Positions 34,169 to 43,324 of a stretch of DNA of 64,000 bases are shown here, piece after piece. The first letter of the stretch is position 1. Each line of letters opens with the position of its first letter. The translations under genes were made by a program, and so were the position numbers. Under the pieces are notes generated by a model. It was given only the letters and a program-made list of their open reading frames with translations. It made no database searches and was not told where the DNA came from. The stretch is from Protofrankia sp963555925 (GTDB lineage: Bacteria > Actinomycetota > Actinomycetes > Frankiales > Frankiaceae), in assembly GCA_963555925.1 (NCBI GenBank), contig CAUVXJ010000042.1, positions 70,259 to 134,258 on the forward strand, given 5' to 3'.

Positions 34169-34291
34169 CCGATGACTCCGGTCAGCTGGCCCCATTGGCT
34201 CGTCGCGTCGAACACCGACGTACGAGGCGACGTATCCGTCTCCCGATCGCTCATTCCGCCTCCGAAGCGCGCTACCAAGGAAACTTCGCGA

Positions 34292-34318
34292 ATTACTGTA
34301 CCGTCACGGTACAGTAAT
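34292..34318. promoter_or_regulatory. 27-bp palindrome, probable TetR operator
   Basis: Perfect 13-bp arms ATTACTGTACCGT and ACGGTACAGTAAT flank a single C. It lies between the divergent enoyl-CoA hydratase and amidohydrolase genes. The length and symmetry are typical of TetR-family operators, and a TetR gene is 1 kb away. Confidence 0.75.
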
Positions 34319-34384
34319 CTTCGTCCCGGTGCCTCCACTGCGGGACGTCGACGTCAGGCTCACGGCACCTATCGGAGGATGCAA

Positions 34385-36073
34385 ATGAGCGACATCCTGG
34401 TACGGGGCGGCACGCTCGTGGACGGGACCGGCGCGGCGGCCCGCACCGCCGACGTCCGGGTCCGCGGCGGCGTCATCACCGAGGTCGGCCCGGCCCTGCG
34501 GCCCGACGGCGAGCGGGTCATAGACGCGGCCGGAGCGGTGGTCGCCCCCGGTTTCATCGACGCGCACACCCACTTCGACCCGGCGCTGTACTGGGACCCG
34601 ATGTGCGACCCGATGCCCCAGCACGGCGTCACCACGGTCCTGACCGGCAACTGCTCGCTGTCGCTGGCCCCGGTCCGCCCGGCCGACCGGGCGAAGCTGG
34701 CGTCCCTGTTCTGCTACGTCGAGGACCTCCCGGAGACGGTGTTCGCCGAGTCCGTGCCCTGGGACTGGGAGTCCTACGAGGACTACCTGAGCTCCACCGA
34801 GACCCGCGGCGGCTTCGGACTCAACGTGGCCAATCTGGTCGGGCACAGCATGCTGCGCCAGTACGTCCTCGGCGATCAGGCATGGGACCGGCCGGCGAGC
34901 GAGGACGAGCGAGCCCGCATCGCGGCGTTGTTGGACCAGGCTCTCGCCGCCGGCGCGGCCGGGATGTCGACATCCCTCGGCTACGACGAGGACCGCGACA
35001 AGCGGCCGGTGCCGAGCCGGAAGGCCGACGACGCCGAGTTCGCCGCGCTCGCCGACGTGCTGGCCGCCCGCGGACGGTTCATGACCTTCATCCCCGACCA
35101 GGGCCGGCGGATGCGCGACGACGTCGAGCGGATGGCCGCCCTGTTCGGCCCACGCGGCGTCATGCAGTCCTGGATCGGGATCTTCCACACCTCCGACCGG
35201 CCAGCGTGGGCGCGCGAGATGCTCGACTTCGCAGCCAGTGTCCAGGCCCGGGGCGTCCCCTCCTATCCCCAGGTGAGCCCCCGGACGTACGACATCAACG
35301 TGAACTGGGCCGGCGGGATGTCCTGGATGGGCCTGCGCGAGACCTGGCACCCGATGGTCCAGGCGCCCGCGGACGCCAAGGAGCGGATGTTGCGGGACCC
35401 GCAGTGGCGGGCGCAGGCGCGCGAGGAGTGGGACCGGGTGAAGCGCACCCCGATCCCGCACCGGTATCCGGAGCGAATGCGGCTGGTGTCCGTCACCCGG
35501 GCGGAGAACCAGACGTGGGTGGGAGCCACCCTCGCCGACCTGGTCGCCGCCCGCGCCGGCCATCCCTCCGACGTGCTGGCCGACTGGCTGCTGGACAACG
35601 ACTGTCGCCCCGGCATCGTCGGTGTGGGCGTGTCGAACGCAGACCCGGACGGCGTGGCGGAGACCCTGGTTCATCCTGCGTCGATCATTGCGAACAGCGA
35701 CGCGGGCGCGCATCTGACGATGATGTGCGCGATCGGTGACACCACGTTGACGCTCACCCGGCACGTCCGCGACCGTGGCGACCTCACGCTCGAGGCGGCG
35801 GTGCACGAGATGACCGGGCGGCTCGCCGGCCTGTTCGGGTTCGCCGGCCGGGGGGTCGTCCGCGAGGGCGCAGCGGGTGACCTGGTCGTCTTCGCCCTCG
35901 ACGAGCTCGACTGGCAGCAGGACGTCTTCGTGTCCGACCTGCCGACGGGGGCGTCGAGGCTGCGCCGGCCCGCCGGGGGCTACCGGGCGACCGTGGTGGC
36001 AGGCACCGTCGTCCAGGAGCACGGCACGCTGACCGGAGCGCGACCCGGCGCGCTGCTGCGCGCCGGTCGGTGA
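34385..36073 (+). CDS. D-aminoacylase-like amidohydrolase
   Basis: 562 residues. The metal-binding HxH motif (PGFIDAHTHFDPALYWDP) follows the small beta-sandwich (ILVRGGTLVDGTG). Further conserved residues occur in NLVGHSMLR and in NSDAGAHLTMMCAIGD near the C-terminus. It fits the N-acyl-D-amino-acid deacylase group of amidohydrolases; actinomycete members are often annotated this way without a known substrate. ATG at 34385 has GGAGG 6 bases upstream. A 632-residue open frame on the opposite strand is only a shadow. Confidence 0.88.
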   Translation: MSDILVRGGTLVDGTGAAARTADVRVRGGVITEVGPALRPDGERVIDAAGAVVAPGFIDAHTHFDPALYWDPMCDPMPQHGVTTVLTGNCSLSLAPVRPADRAKLASLFCYVEDLPETVFAESVPWDWESYEDYLSSTETRGGFGLNVANLVGHSMLRQYVLGDQAWDRPASEDERARIAALLDQALAAGAAGMSTSLGYDEDRDKRPVPSRKADDAEFAALADVLAARGRFMTFIPDQGRRMRDDVERMAALFGPRGVMQSWIGIFHTSDRPAWAREMLDFAASVQARGVPSYPQVSPRTYDINVNWAGGMSWMGLRETWHPMVQAPADAKERMLRDPQWRAQAREEWDRVKRTPIPHRYPERMRLVSVTRAENQTWVGATLADLVAARAGHPSDVLADWLLDNDCRPGIVGVGVSNADPDGVAETLVHPASIIANSDAGAHLTMMCAIGDTTLTLTRHVRDRGDLTLEAAVHEMTGRLAGLFGFAGRGVVREGAAGDLVVFALDELDWQQDVFVSDLPTGASRLRRPAGGYRATVVAGTVVQEHGTLTGARPGALLRAGR

Positions 36074-36204
36074 CGCAACCGGCCGGCCGCGTGGCACGGT
36101 GACGCTCAGATGGCGGCGACGGCGGTGACCGTGCTGCGCTGGGCTTCCTGAGCGAGGTGTTTGCTGGAGTCGGAACCAGAGTGAGTACGGAGGATGAGTC
36201 ACAG

Positions 36205-37248
36205 GTGGAATATCGAAAGCTCGGACGCACCGGCGTCGAGGTCAGCATTCAGTGTCTCGGGGCCATGATGTTCGGCCCACTCGGGAACTCAGACCACGAC
36301 GACTGCGTACGAATCATCGACCGGGCACTGGAGTCCGGTATCAACTTCATCGACACGGCGGACGTGTATTCCCACGGCGAAAGCGAGCAGATCGTCGGCC
36401 GGGCCATCAAGGGCCGGCGGGACGAAGTGGTCCTCGCCACCAAGTGCTTCAACCCCATGGGCACCGACCGTAACCAGCGGGGCGGCTCGCGGCGGTGGAT
36501 CATCCGGGCCGTCGAGGACAGCCTGCGGCGGCTCGACACGGACCACATCGACCTCTTCCAGGTGCACCGCCATGACTGGGACACCGACCTCGAGGAGACC
36601 CTCGCGGCGCTGAGCGACCTCGTCCGGGACGGGAAGGTCCGGTATCTGGGCTCGTCCTCGTTCCCGGCGGACTGGATCGTCGAGGCGCAATGGGCTGCCC
36701 GGCGCCGCAACAGCGAGCGGTTCGTGTGCGAGCAGCCGCAGTACTCGATCTTTGCTCGCTCGGCGGAGGACGCGGTGCTGCCGGCCTGTCAGCGCCACGC
36801 GATGGGCGTGATCCCGTGGAGTCCGCTCGCGGGCGGCTGGCTGACGGGGAAGTACCGGCGCGGCGAGGAGCCGCCGGCCGGGTCGAGGTACGCCCCTGGG
36901 GGAGCCTTCGCCGCACGGGGCGGCCGCAGCGTGGCGGACGACCGGAACTCACCCGTCCGGTTCGACGCGGTCGACCAGCTCAGCGGTATCGCCGCTGGGG
37001 CTGGGCTGTCGCTGACGCACCTCTCGCTCGCGTTCGTCGCCAGCCATCCCGCGGTGACCTCGACCATCATCGGACCGAAGACGATGGAGCAACTCGACGA
37101 TGCGCTGGGTGCGGCCGACGTTCGGCTCGAGAGCGGGACGCTCGACGCGATCGACGCTGTGGTGCGGCCCGGCACCGACATCGCCGGCATCATCCATCTG
37201 ACGGGCAATCCGTCCTTGCGCCCCGAGCACCGCCGCCGAACGGCTTAA
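36205..37248 (+). CDS. Aldo/keto reductase 2
   Basis: About 347 residues. It starts at the family N-terminus VEYRKLGRTGVEVSIQCLGA; GTG at 36181 is an alternative giving eight more residues. Catalytic Asp/Tyr (FIDTADVYSHGESEQ), Lys (VLATKCF) and His (FQVHRHDWD) are intact, and the C-terminal cofactor segment TSTIIGPKTMEQLDD is typical of the AKR11/Kv-beta-like group. The stop TAA lies in a dispersed element end. It follows the amidohydrolase by about 130 bp and may share its transcription. Confidence 0.9.
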   Translation: MEYRKLGRTGVEVSIQCLGAMMFGPLGNSDHDDCVRIIDRALESGINFIDTADVYSHGESEQIVGRAIKGRRDEVVLATKCFNPMGTDRNQRGGSRRWIIRAVEDSLRRLDTDHIDLFQVHRHDWDTDLEETLAALSDLVRDGKVRYLGSSSFPADWIVEAQWAARRRNSERFVCEQPQYSIFARSAEDAVLPACQRHAMGVIPWSPLAGGWLTGKYRRGEEPPAGSRYAPGGAFAARGGRSVADDRNSPVRFDAVDQLSGIAAGAGLSLTHLSLAFVASHPAVTSTIIGPKTMEQLDDALGAADVRLESGTLDAIDAVVRPGTDIAGIIHLTGNPSLRPEHRRRTA

Positions 37249-37288
37249 GCGCGCCCGGCAACAGGGGCGTGGATGAAGGAGCGGGGCC
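37245..37288. repeat. Solo end of the dispersed element, copy 6
   Basis: TTAAGCGCGCCCGGCAACAG through AAGGAGCGGGGCC matches the complement of the copy 1 right end over about 44 bp. It supplies the stop codon of the reductase and ends where a type III polyketide synthase relic begins. Confidence 0.65.
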
Positions 37289-37289
37289 G

Positions 37290-37499
37290 GGTACGATACC
37301 GGCCGCGCTCCGCCTGTCGGAGGCGCAGCTGCGACCATCCATGGAGGTCCTGCGCGACTATGGCAACTGCTCGTCGGCCACCGTCCTGCTGGTCCTGCAG
37401 CGGATGCTCGCGCTGGACCGGCCGGAAGCCGGCGACCACGCTGTCCTCATCGCGTTCGGACCGGGGCTGACCACGGAGGCGGCCCTGCTGCGCTTCTGA
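37290..37499 (+). pseudogene. Type III polyketide synthase C-terminal relic
   Basis: The frame reads MEVLRDYGNCSSATVLLVLQ, then RMLALDRPEAGDHAVLIAFG, then PGLTTEAALLRF and stop. This is the chalcone-synthase-like C-terminus: the catalytic Asn segment (YGNMSS), then the GPG loop (GFGPGLT) and final LLR(W/F). Everything before the Asn is gone, including the catalytic Cys and His. The upstream break coincides with the dispersed element end, so insertion followed by deletion is likely. Confidence 0.8.
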
Positions 37500-37902
37500 T
37501 CCGGCGACATCACAAAACCGGTGCCGGCGACCCCATCCGGATCCACTGATGCACACCGTCGAGAAACATCAACGGATGATGACAAGTACCGAAACCGTGG
37601 GGTAAACGTGGGGTTCAGTGCCTTGGGCACCCGACCCTGCGCCGAAAAGTACCTGTGCCGCAGGCGATCTGGATGGGCCTGATGCGTCATTGGAAGAACA
37701 GTTTGCTCTTGATCGAAAGTCCCGAAATCATCGTCCGTCCGGTCGGAACACGCATGTTGACCAAGGATGATGAGTCGTGAGTGCGCCGGCGGACGGCTGG
37801 TTGGGCAGCTCGATGCCGGCGCCACAATCGGCACATCAACGCGGCCATGTCGGCGAACCTCCTTCTGGCGCTGTCGTGACCTTCAGAGTAGACTTCCGAG
37901 CT
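37500..37902. other. Intergenic stretch, nothing recognised
   Basis: About 400 bp without a convincing gene. Open frames on both strands lack family features and consistent codon bias. Confidence 0.5.
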
Positions 37903-39252
37903 GTGGACCTGCTCGAGCTCCTTCGGCGGCCGGAGGGCAAGACGCTTGAGTTCAAGCGCGATCTATCCTCACCGGCCGGCGTGGTCAAGAGTGTTGTGGC
38001 GTTCGCGAACACCTCCGGTGGGGTGCTGGTCATCGGCGTCGACGATGGCAGCCGGCATGTCCGCGGTGTAGCCGAGCCGCTGGATCTGGAGGAGCGGCTG
38101 GCGAACGTGATCAGCGATCAGATCGCCCCGCGCCTGGTACCCGAGATCGAGATCATCCCCTGGCGCGGCACACATGTCGTGGCGGTTGAGGTCTTCCCGA
38201 GTCCCATCCGGCCGCACTACCTCGCCAGCACGGGTCTCGACGCCGGGGTATATGTGCGGGTCGGTTCCACCAACCGCCGCGCCGATCCCGATCTCGTCGA
38301 GGAGCTACGGCGCTACGCGCGTGGCGAGGCATACGACGAGCAGCCGTTGCCGGAGCTGGACTCGGAAGCGGTGGACTTCCGAGCCGCTTCCGAGTTGTTC
38401 GCGCCGGTCCGGAAGCTGCGCCGGGCTGACCTGGAGACGCTGCGGCTGCTCACGGTCCACCAAGGACGCACCGTCCCGACCGTCGGCGGGGTTCTGCTGT
38501 TCGGGCACGACAGGGCGCGACTATTTCCTGACGCCTGGATTCAAGCCGGGCGTTTCGCCGGTACCGACAAGAGCCGGCTTCTGGACCAGGCCGAGATCCG
38601 GTCACACCTGCCCCAGGCGACCGAAGATGCTATCGGATTCATCCAGAAGCACAGTCTGCACGGAGTGGAGATCGGCCCCGTCCGCCACACCGACCGGTGG
38701 AGCATCCCGCCGGTCGCGGTGCGAGAGGCTGTCATAAACGCGGTCGCCCACGCCGACTACCGTCAGCACGGCGCGCCGATACGGGTGGCCATCTTCGACG
38801 ACCGGCTGGAAGTCGAGAGCCCGGGCCTGCTGCCGTTCGGCCTCACCGTCGACGACCTCCACCGAGGGGTGTCGAAACTGCGTAACCGCGTGATCGGCCG
38901 TGTCTTCCACACCCTCGGGCTTATTGAGCAGTGGGGAAGCGGCATCCAACGGATGACAGCCGCCTGCCTCGACGCCGGCTTCCCACCCCCACTTCTCGAG
39001 GAGATCGGCATTCGCTTCCGCGTCACCCTGTTCACCACCCGCGTCACGGCGCCGACAATGGATGAAACCGACCGGGCAATCCTCAACGCCCTCACCGAAA
39101 ACGGCGGCCTGACCAGCGAAGTCGCCGCGGCCATCGGCCTGTCGACCCGCGCCACTCGCACCCGGCTCGCCCGGCTCGTCGAACGCGGACTCGTCCGGGA
39201 GATCGGCACCAGCCCCAGCGATCCGAGACGTCGGTACTACCCCGCGACCTGA
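37903..39252 (+). CDS. AlbA_2/Schlafen-type ATP-binding transcriptional regulator
   Basis: 449 residues. The N-terminal AlbA_2 domain (LRRPEGKTLEFKRDLSSPAG, VVAFANTSGGVLVIGVDDGS) is followed by a divergent GHKL/RecG-like ATPase core (REAVINAVAHADYRQHGAPI with the N-box, then VESPGLLPFGLTVDDL) and LIEQWGSGIQRM. A C-terminal winged helix completes it (ATRTRLARLVERGLVREIG). Such proteins are often labelled ATP-dependent helicase or transcriptional regulator, with poorly known targets. GTG at 37903 gives the standard MDLLELL start; GTG 37876 is possible. A decayed cousin lies at 55232. Confidence 0.85.
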   Translation: MDLLELLRRPEGKTLEFKRDLSSPAGVVKSVVAFANTSGGVLVIGVDDGSRHVRGVAEPLDLEERLANVISDQIAPRLVPEIEIIPWRGTHVVAVEVFPSPIRPHYLASTGLDAGVYVRVGSTNRRADPDLVEELRRYARGEAYDEQPLPELDSEAVDFRAASELFAPVRKLRRADLETLRLLTVHQGRTVPTVGGVLLFGHDRARLFPDAWIQAGRFAGTDKSRLLDQAEIRSHLPQATEDAIGFIQKHSLHGVEIGPVRHTDRWSIPPVAVREAVINAVAHADYRQHGAPIRVAIFDDRLEVESPGLLPFGLTVDDLHRGVSKLRNRVIGRVFHTLGLIEQWGSGIQRMTAACLDAGFPPPLLEEIGIRFRVTLFTTRVTAPTMDETDRAILNALTENGGLTSEVAAAIGLSTRATRTRLARLVERGLVREIGTSPSDPRRRYYPAT

Positions 39253-39497
39253 ACGACCACCACAGCCACATGCCCACCATCAACCGCGGCCGGTTACGCG
39301 GACGCCTCCGTGGCCGTCAACTCGGCCATCGATGTGACGTGCCGGCGGGCATCGGCGACGGCGACGGCGACGGCGACGCACCAGCTGACCAGCCGTTGTC
39401 ACACTGCAGTAGGCATTGCGTACACGTTGTCGTCCCGTGTGCTGGAGGTTTCATCCGCCGCTGGCGCTTATATCACTTAAATGGTTCAATCTGGTGC

Positions 39498-40670
39498 ATG
39501 ATTGCGGAGGAGAACGGTCACAGTATCGAGCTTCGCCCGTTCCAGGTCGAGATCGATGACACGGTGCTTGACGACCTGCGCGGCCGGCTCGAGCGGACAC
39601 GATGGGTCGAGGACCTGCCCGGCAGCGGATGGGACTACGGCGTCGCCGTGGCATACCTGCAGGAGTTGTGCGAGTACTGGCGGACGGCCTTCGACTGGCG
39701 TGCCGCCGAAGCCCGGCTCAACACCTTCCCGCAGTACGTCGCCGACATCGATGGGCTCGGTATCCACTTTCTGCACGTCCGGTCGCCGGAACCCGACGCG
39801 CTCCCGCTCATCCTCACGCACGGCTGGCCCGGTTCGGTCGCCGAGTTCCTCGACGTGCTCGGCCCGCTGTCCGACCCGGCGGCGCACGGCGGCGACCGTG
39901 CCGACGCGTTCAACGTCGTCGTACCGTCGCTGCCGGGTTTCGGCTTCTCCGGTCCGTCGTCCTGCCGTGGTGTCACCGACCGGCGGGTGGCACAGGCGTT
40001 CGCCGAGCTGATGGGACGGCTCGGCTACGAGCGCTACGTCGCGCAGGGCGGCGACATCGGCGCCCAGATCTCGGCACTGCTCGGCGAGCTCGATGCCGGG
40101 CACGTCGCCGCTGTGCACCTCAACCTGCTGCCCATCGGTCCACCGGCCGACCGCGACCCGTTCGCCGGCTTGTCGGCTGAGGATGCCGCGCTGGCGCAGA
40201 GCACGCTCGCGTTCCTCGACAGCGACACCGGCTACTGGAAGATCCAGGGCACGAGGCCGCATACCGTCGGCAGCGCACTGATGGACTCGCCGGCAGGTCT
40301 GGCGGGGTGGATCGTGGACAAGTTTCGGTCATGGACCGACTGCGACGGCGACGTCGAGCGGGCATTCACCAAGGATCAGCTCCTGATGAACATCACGATC
40401 TACTGGGTCACCCGGACGATCGCCTCGTCGGCCCGCTGGTACTACGAGAACGCGGGCGTCGGCGGGCAGTCCGAACCACCCCGGGTCGAGGTTCCGACCG
40501 GCTATGCAGACTTCCCGGGCGAGCACTACCGCATGCCGCTGGCCTGGGCCCGACCGCGGATCAACATCGTTCACGTCTCGTCGATGCCCAGGGGCGGCCA
40601 TTTTGCCGCTCTGCAGGTACCCGACCTGTTCGTCGATGAGCTTCGTACGTTCTTCCGAGCGTTCCGATGA
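39498..40670 (+). CDS. Epoxide hydrolase (EHN type), copy 2
   Basis: 390 residues. The EHN lid (RTRWVEDLPGSGWDYGVAVA) and the core motifs THGWPGS, nucleophile Asp in YVAQGGDIGAQ and His in RGGHFAALQVPD are intact. GDWG of copy 1 is GDIG here, which may alter the active-site wall. Its stop overlaps the next gene start (ATGA), linking it with an APH-like kinase; the two probably act in one pathway. The upstream 240 bp contain a GGCGAC run and no gene. Confidence 0.92.
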   Translation: MIAEENGHSIELRPFQVEIDDTVLDDLRGRLERTRWVEDLPGSGWDYGVAVAYLQELCEYWRTAFDWRAAEARLNTFPQYVADIDGLGIHFLHVRSPEPDALPLILTHGWPGSVAEFLDVLGPLSDPAAHGGDRADAFNVVVPSLPGFGFSGPSSCRGVTDRRVAQAFAELMGRLGYERYVAQGGDIGAQISALLGELDAGHVAAVHLNLLPIGPPADRDPFAGLSAEDAALAQSTLAFLDSDTGYWKIQGTRPHTVGSALMDSPAGLAGWIVDKFRSWTDCDGDVERAFTKDQLLMNITIYWVTRTIASSARWYYENAGVGGQSEPPRVEVPTGYADFPGEHYRMPLAWARPRINIVHVSSMPRGGHFAALQVPDLFVDELRTFFRAFR

Positions 40671-41737
40671 TCGCGGCGGTGCCGTCGGCGATCGACGACA
40701 TCACCCCGGAGTGGCTCACCATGGCGCTGGGTACCCGGTTACCCGGTGTCGACGTCGTCGATGTCGTCGTAGACGAGGTGCTGCGCGGTACGGCGACGAA
40801 AGTGTTCGTCCGACCGACCTACGGGAACGGCGGTCCGCCGCCGAACGCCCCAGGCTCGGTATGCGTCAAAGGTGCCTTCGAGGACAACGCGGCCCTGATG
40901 GCCGCCACCGGGATCTACGAGCGGGAGGCCGTCTTCTACCGCGACCTCGCGCCCGGCCTGCCGCCGACAGGTACTGCGGCATGGTTCGCCGATGCCGATC
41001 CGCGCACGCGTCTTGGTGTCGTCGTCCTCGACGACCTGCGCCGGGAGGCCACCTTCTGCCGGGCCACCTCGCCGCTGTCGATCGACGAGGTGGCCGCCGG
41101 TCTCGAATTGATCGCCCGCTACCACGGCGCGACATACGCCAGCCCGGTCCTGCGCGAGCACTCCGTACTGCATTCCTACGTCACCCGGGATAACCCGTCG
41201 GGTCGCTACTTCGCGACGATGGATGCCGAGCGGGTCGCGCACTTTCTCGCCCTGCCGCTGCGTTCGGCGGCGATCCCCATGGAGCTGCGCCGGCCAGATC
41301 TCGTCATCGACCTGTTCTGGCGCTGGGTCGACCAGAGTCAGGAAGGCCCCTGGGTCCTCACCCATGGGGATGATCACATCGGAAACTGGTTCCGGCGCCA
41401 CGATGGCACGCTAGGGCTCGTCGACTGGCAGACCATATGCCGCATGCGCCCAGCCCATGATGTCGCCTATTTCATTACTTCGGCGCTCGATGTCGACGAT
41501 CGGCGTGCCGCCGAACGCGACCTGCTGCGCAGCTACCGTGGTTGTCTCATCGCCGCCGGTGTGCAACCTGCGACATTCGACGAGCTCTGGCTCGACTACC
41601 GGCGCCACATGGCGTTCGGGCTCATGGCATGGCTGACGAGCCTGGAGTGGATGAATCCCGAACCGATCCACGCGGCCACTGTCGGACGCTTCGCCCACGC
41701 GGTGCTCGATCTCGAGGTGGCCTCGGCCCTCGGCTGA
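40667..41737 (+). CDS. APH/choline-kinase-like phosphotransferase
   Basis: 356 residues of the aminoglycoside phosphotransferase/ecdysteroid-kinase-like fold. The Brenner-type motif HGDDHIGNW carries catalytic Asp and Asn, and LVDWQ gives the metal-binding Asp. The N-lobe Lys is probably in VCVKGAF. In catabolic loci such proteins may activate or modify hydroxylated small molecules. It is coupled to epoxide hydrolase 2 by a four-base overlap, so a substrate such as a diol product is possible (inference). Confidence 0.85.
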   Translation: MIAAVPSAIDDITPEWLTMALGTRLPGVDVVDVVVDEVLRGTATKVFVRPTYGNGGPPPNAPGSVCVKGAFEDNAALMAATGIYEREAVFYRDLAPGLPPTGTAAWFADADPRTRLGVVVLDDLRREATFCRATSPLSIDEVAAGLELIARYHGATYASPVLREHSVLHSYVTRDNPSGRYFATMDAERVAHFLALPLRSAAIPMELRRPDLVIDLFWRWVDQSQEGPWVLTHGDDHIGNWFRRHDGTLGLVDWQTICRMRPAHDVAYFITSALDVDDRRAAERDLLRSYRGCLIAAGVQPATFDELWLDYRRHMAFGLMAWLTSLEWMNPEPIHAATVGRFAHAVLDLEVASALG

Positions 41738-41836
41738 CCTGTCGAGCCGTAGTGGTCAGCGTTGGACCTCGGTGATGATCTCTGTGCCCGCGGTTGTGGA
41801 CCAGGTGGTCATCGTCAACCCAGGTGCGGGCTGTCG

Positions 41837-43024
41837 TCAGCGCAGCGACGTGGACGCTGCCCGGATCTCGGTCGCGAACAGCTCGGGCTCTTCCCATGCG
41901 GCGAAGTGGCCGCCCTTGTCGACCTCGTTGAAGTAGATGAGGTTGGGGTAGGCATTCTCGACCCAGCTGCGCGGGGCCTGGAAGATCTCGCCGGGGAACG
42001 TGGTGAAGCCGACCGGGATCGAGACCGCTGGGGGAGCCTGGCCGGCCGCAAGAGTTGCGGAGCGTCCGCTCTCCCAGTAGGACCGGGCCGCCGAGGCCCC
42101 GGTGCCCGTCAGCCAGTACAGCGTGATGTTGTCGACGATCCTGTCCCGGGTGAGGTTGCCCGCGGGCTGCTTCTCAAGGAAGGCGTGTGAGATTTTCTCG
42201 TAGCTGTCGGTGTCGTGGTCGAGCATCCAGGCCGCCAGCGCGACGGGTGAATCCAGCAAGGCGTAGCCGATCGTCTGGGGCCGCGTGGCCTGCTCCAGGA
42301 AGTAGCCACTGCCGCTCGTGTTGAAGGTGGCGATGGCGTCGAGCGCCGCGCGTTCCTTCTCGGAGGGTTCCGCCGGCGGGGGACCGTTGCCGGCCAGCGC
42401 TGTCAGGAGCAAGTTGATGTGGATGCCGAGCAGGCCCTCAGGTGCCTGGCGGCCCATCGCGTCGGTGACAGCGGAGCCTACGTCGCCGCCTTGGGCGACG
42501 TAGTGGGTGTAGCCGAGGCGGTGCATCAGCTCCGCCCAGGCGCGCGCGACGCGACCGGGGTCCCAGCCGACCTCCGTCGGCTCGCCGGAGAAGCCGTAGC
42601 CGGGCAGGGAGGGCAGCACGAGGTCGAACGCGTCCTCGGCGCGTCCGCCGTGCGCGGTCGGGTCGGTGAGCGGGCCGATGACCTCGAGCAGCTCGATGAC
42701 CGAGCCGGGCCAGCCGTGCGTCATGATCAGCGGCAACGCGTTCTCGTGCCGCGACTTCACGTGGATGAAGTGGATGTTCACCCCGTCGATTTCGGTCGTG
42801 AACTGCGGCAGTGCGTTCAGTCTCGCCTCGCACCGGCGCCAATCGTAATCGGTTGCCCAGTATCGGGCGAGCTCCTGCATCGTCGCCAGATGCACGCCTT
42901 GCGACCGATCTGTTACCAGTTCTCTGGACGGCCAGCGGGTAGCGGCGATGCGCCGCCGAAGGTCGGCGATCGCTTCTTCGGGCATGTCGACCCGGAAGGG
43001 GCGAATTTCGGTTTTGTCGGACAT
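41837..43024 (-). CDS. Epoxide hydrolase (EHN type), copy 3
   Basis: 395 residues. EHN lid, MTHGWPGS, nucleophile Asp in YVAQGGDVGSAV and catalytic His in KGGHFAAWEEPE are all present. Compared with the other two copies it carries GDVG. It is convergent with the APH-like kinase gene. Paralogues within 16 kb suggest local expansion for different epoxides, or acquisition of several related genes. The ATG at 43024 starts at the normal residue (MSDKTEIRPFRVDMPEEAI). Confidence 0.92.
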   Translation of the reverse strand: MSDKTEIRPFRVDMPEEAIADLRRRIAATRWPSRELVTDRSQGVHLATMQELARYWATDYDWRRCEARLNALPQFTTEIDGVNIHFIHVKSRHENALPLIMTHGWPGSVIELLEVIGPLTDPTAHGGRAEDAFDLVLPSLPGYGFSGEPTEVGWDPGRVARAWAELMHRLGYTHYVAQGGDVGSAVTDAMGRQAPEGLLGIHINLLLTALAGNGPPPAEPSEKERAALDAIATFNTSGSGYFLEQATRPQTIGYALLDSPVALAAWMLDHDTDSYEKISHAFLEKQPAGNLTRDRIVDNITLYWLTGTGASAARSYWESGRSATLAAGQAPPAVSIPVGFTTFPGEIFQAPRSWVENAYPNLIYFNEVDKGGHFAAWEEPELFATEIRAASTSLR

Positions 43025-43232
43025 CGAGTCTCCACGTTCCTGGATTGGTTGCTGACGACGGACGGCCGGACCGGTCGGCTCCGGCCTGCGGTTTCAGGGA
43101 AACAATCTTCATTCGGGCGCCGGCGGAATAGTTGGTACTGCCGCACGACTGCGGATCGGGTGGACGCGTCGCGCCCATGACATCCCCTGGTCTGTACCCC
43201 GGTCTGGCGTCGAGCAACGATGCATCCCACCG

Positions 43233-43255
43233 GGGTCTGTTGCGTTGGCAAGGTC
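43233..43255. repeat. 23-bp repeat shared with 27985
   Basis: Second copy of the IS-end-like GGGTCTGTTGCGTTGGC sequence, 70 bp ahead of a VapB gene. One base differs from the copy at 27985. Confidence 0.4.
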
Positions 43256-43324
43256 AGGTGCAGGCAGCCGGGTCCTGATAGCATCGGATATCGCCTGGAG
43301 GCGTAGCCTTTGGAGGTGCGGTCG

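Noticed and set aside
33851..34384. N-terminal extension of the D-aminoacylase frame
   Set aside because: It crosses the antisense of enoyl-CoA hydratase 2 and the palindrome. The ATG at 34385 has a GGAGG site and family N-terminus.
34304..36202. 632-residue open frame on the minus strand
   Set aside because: It is the antisense shadow of the D-aminoacylase-like gene. It is Arg/Gly/His-rich, shows no domain, and the opposite strand has clear family motifs.
39355..39378. GGCGAC repeated four times
   Set aside because: Short GC-rich run with no partner or gene context; expected by chance in high-GC DNA.
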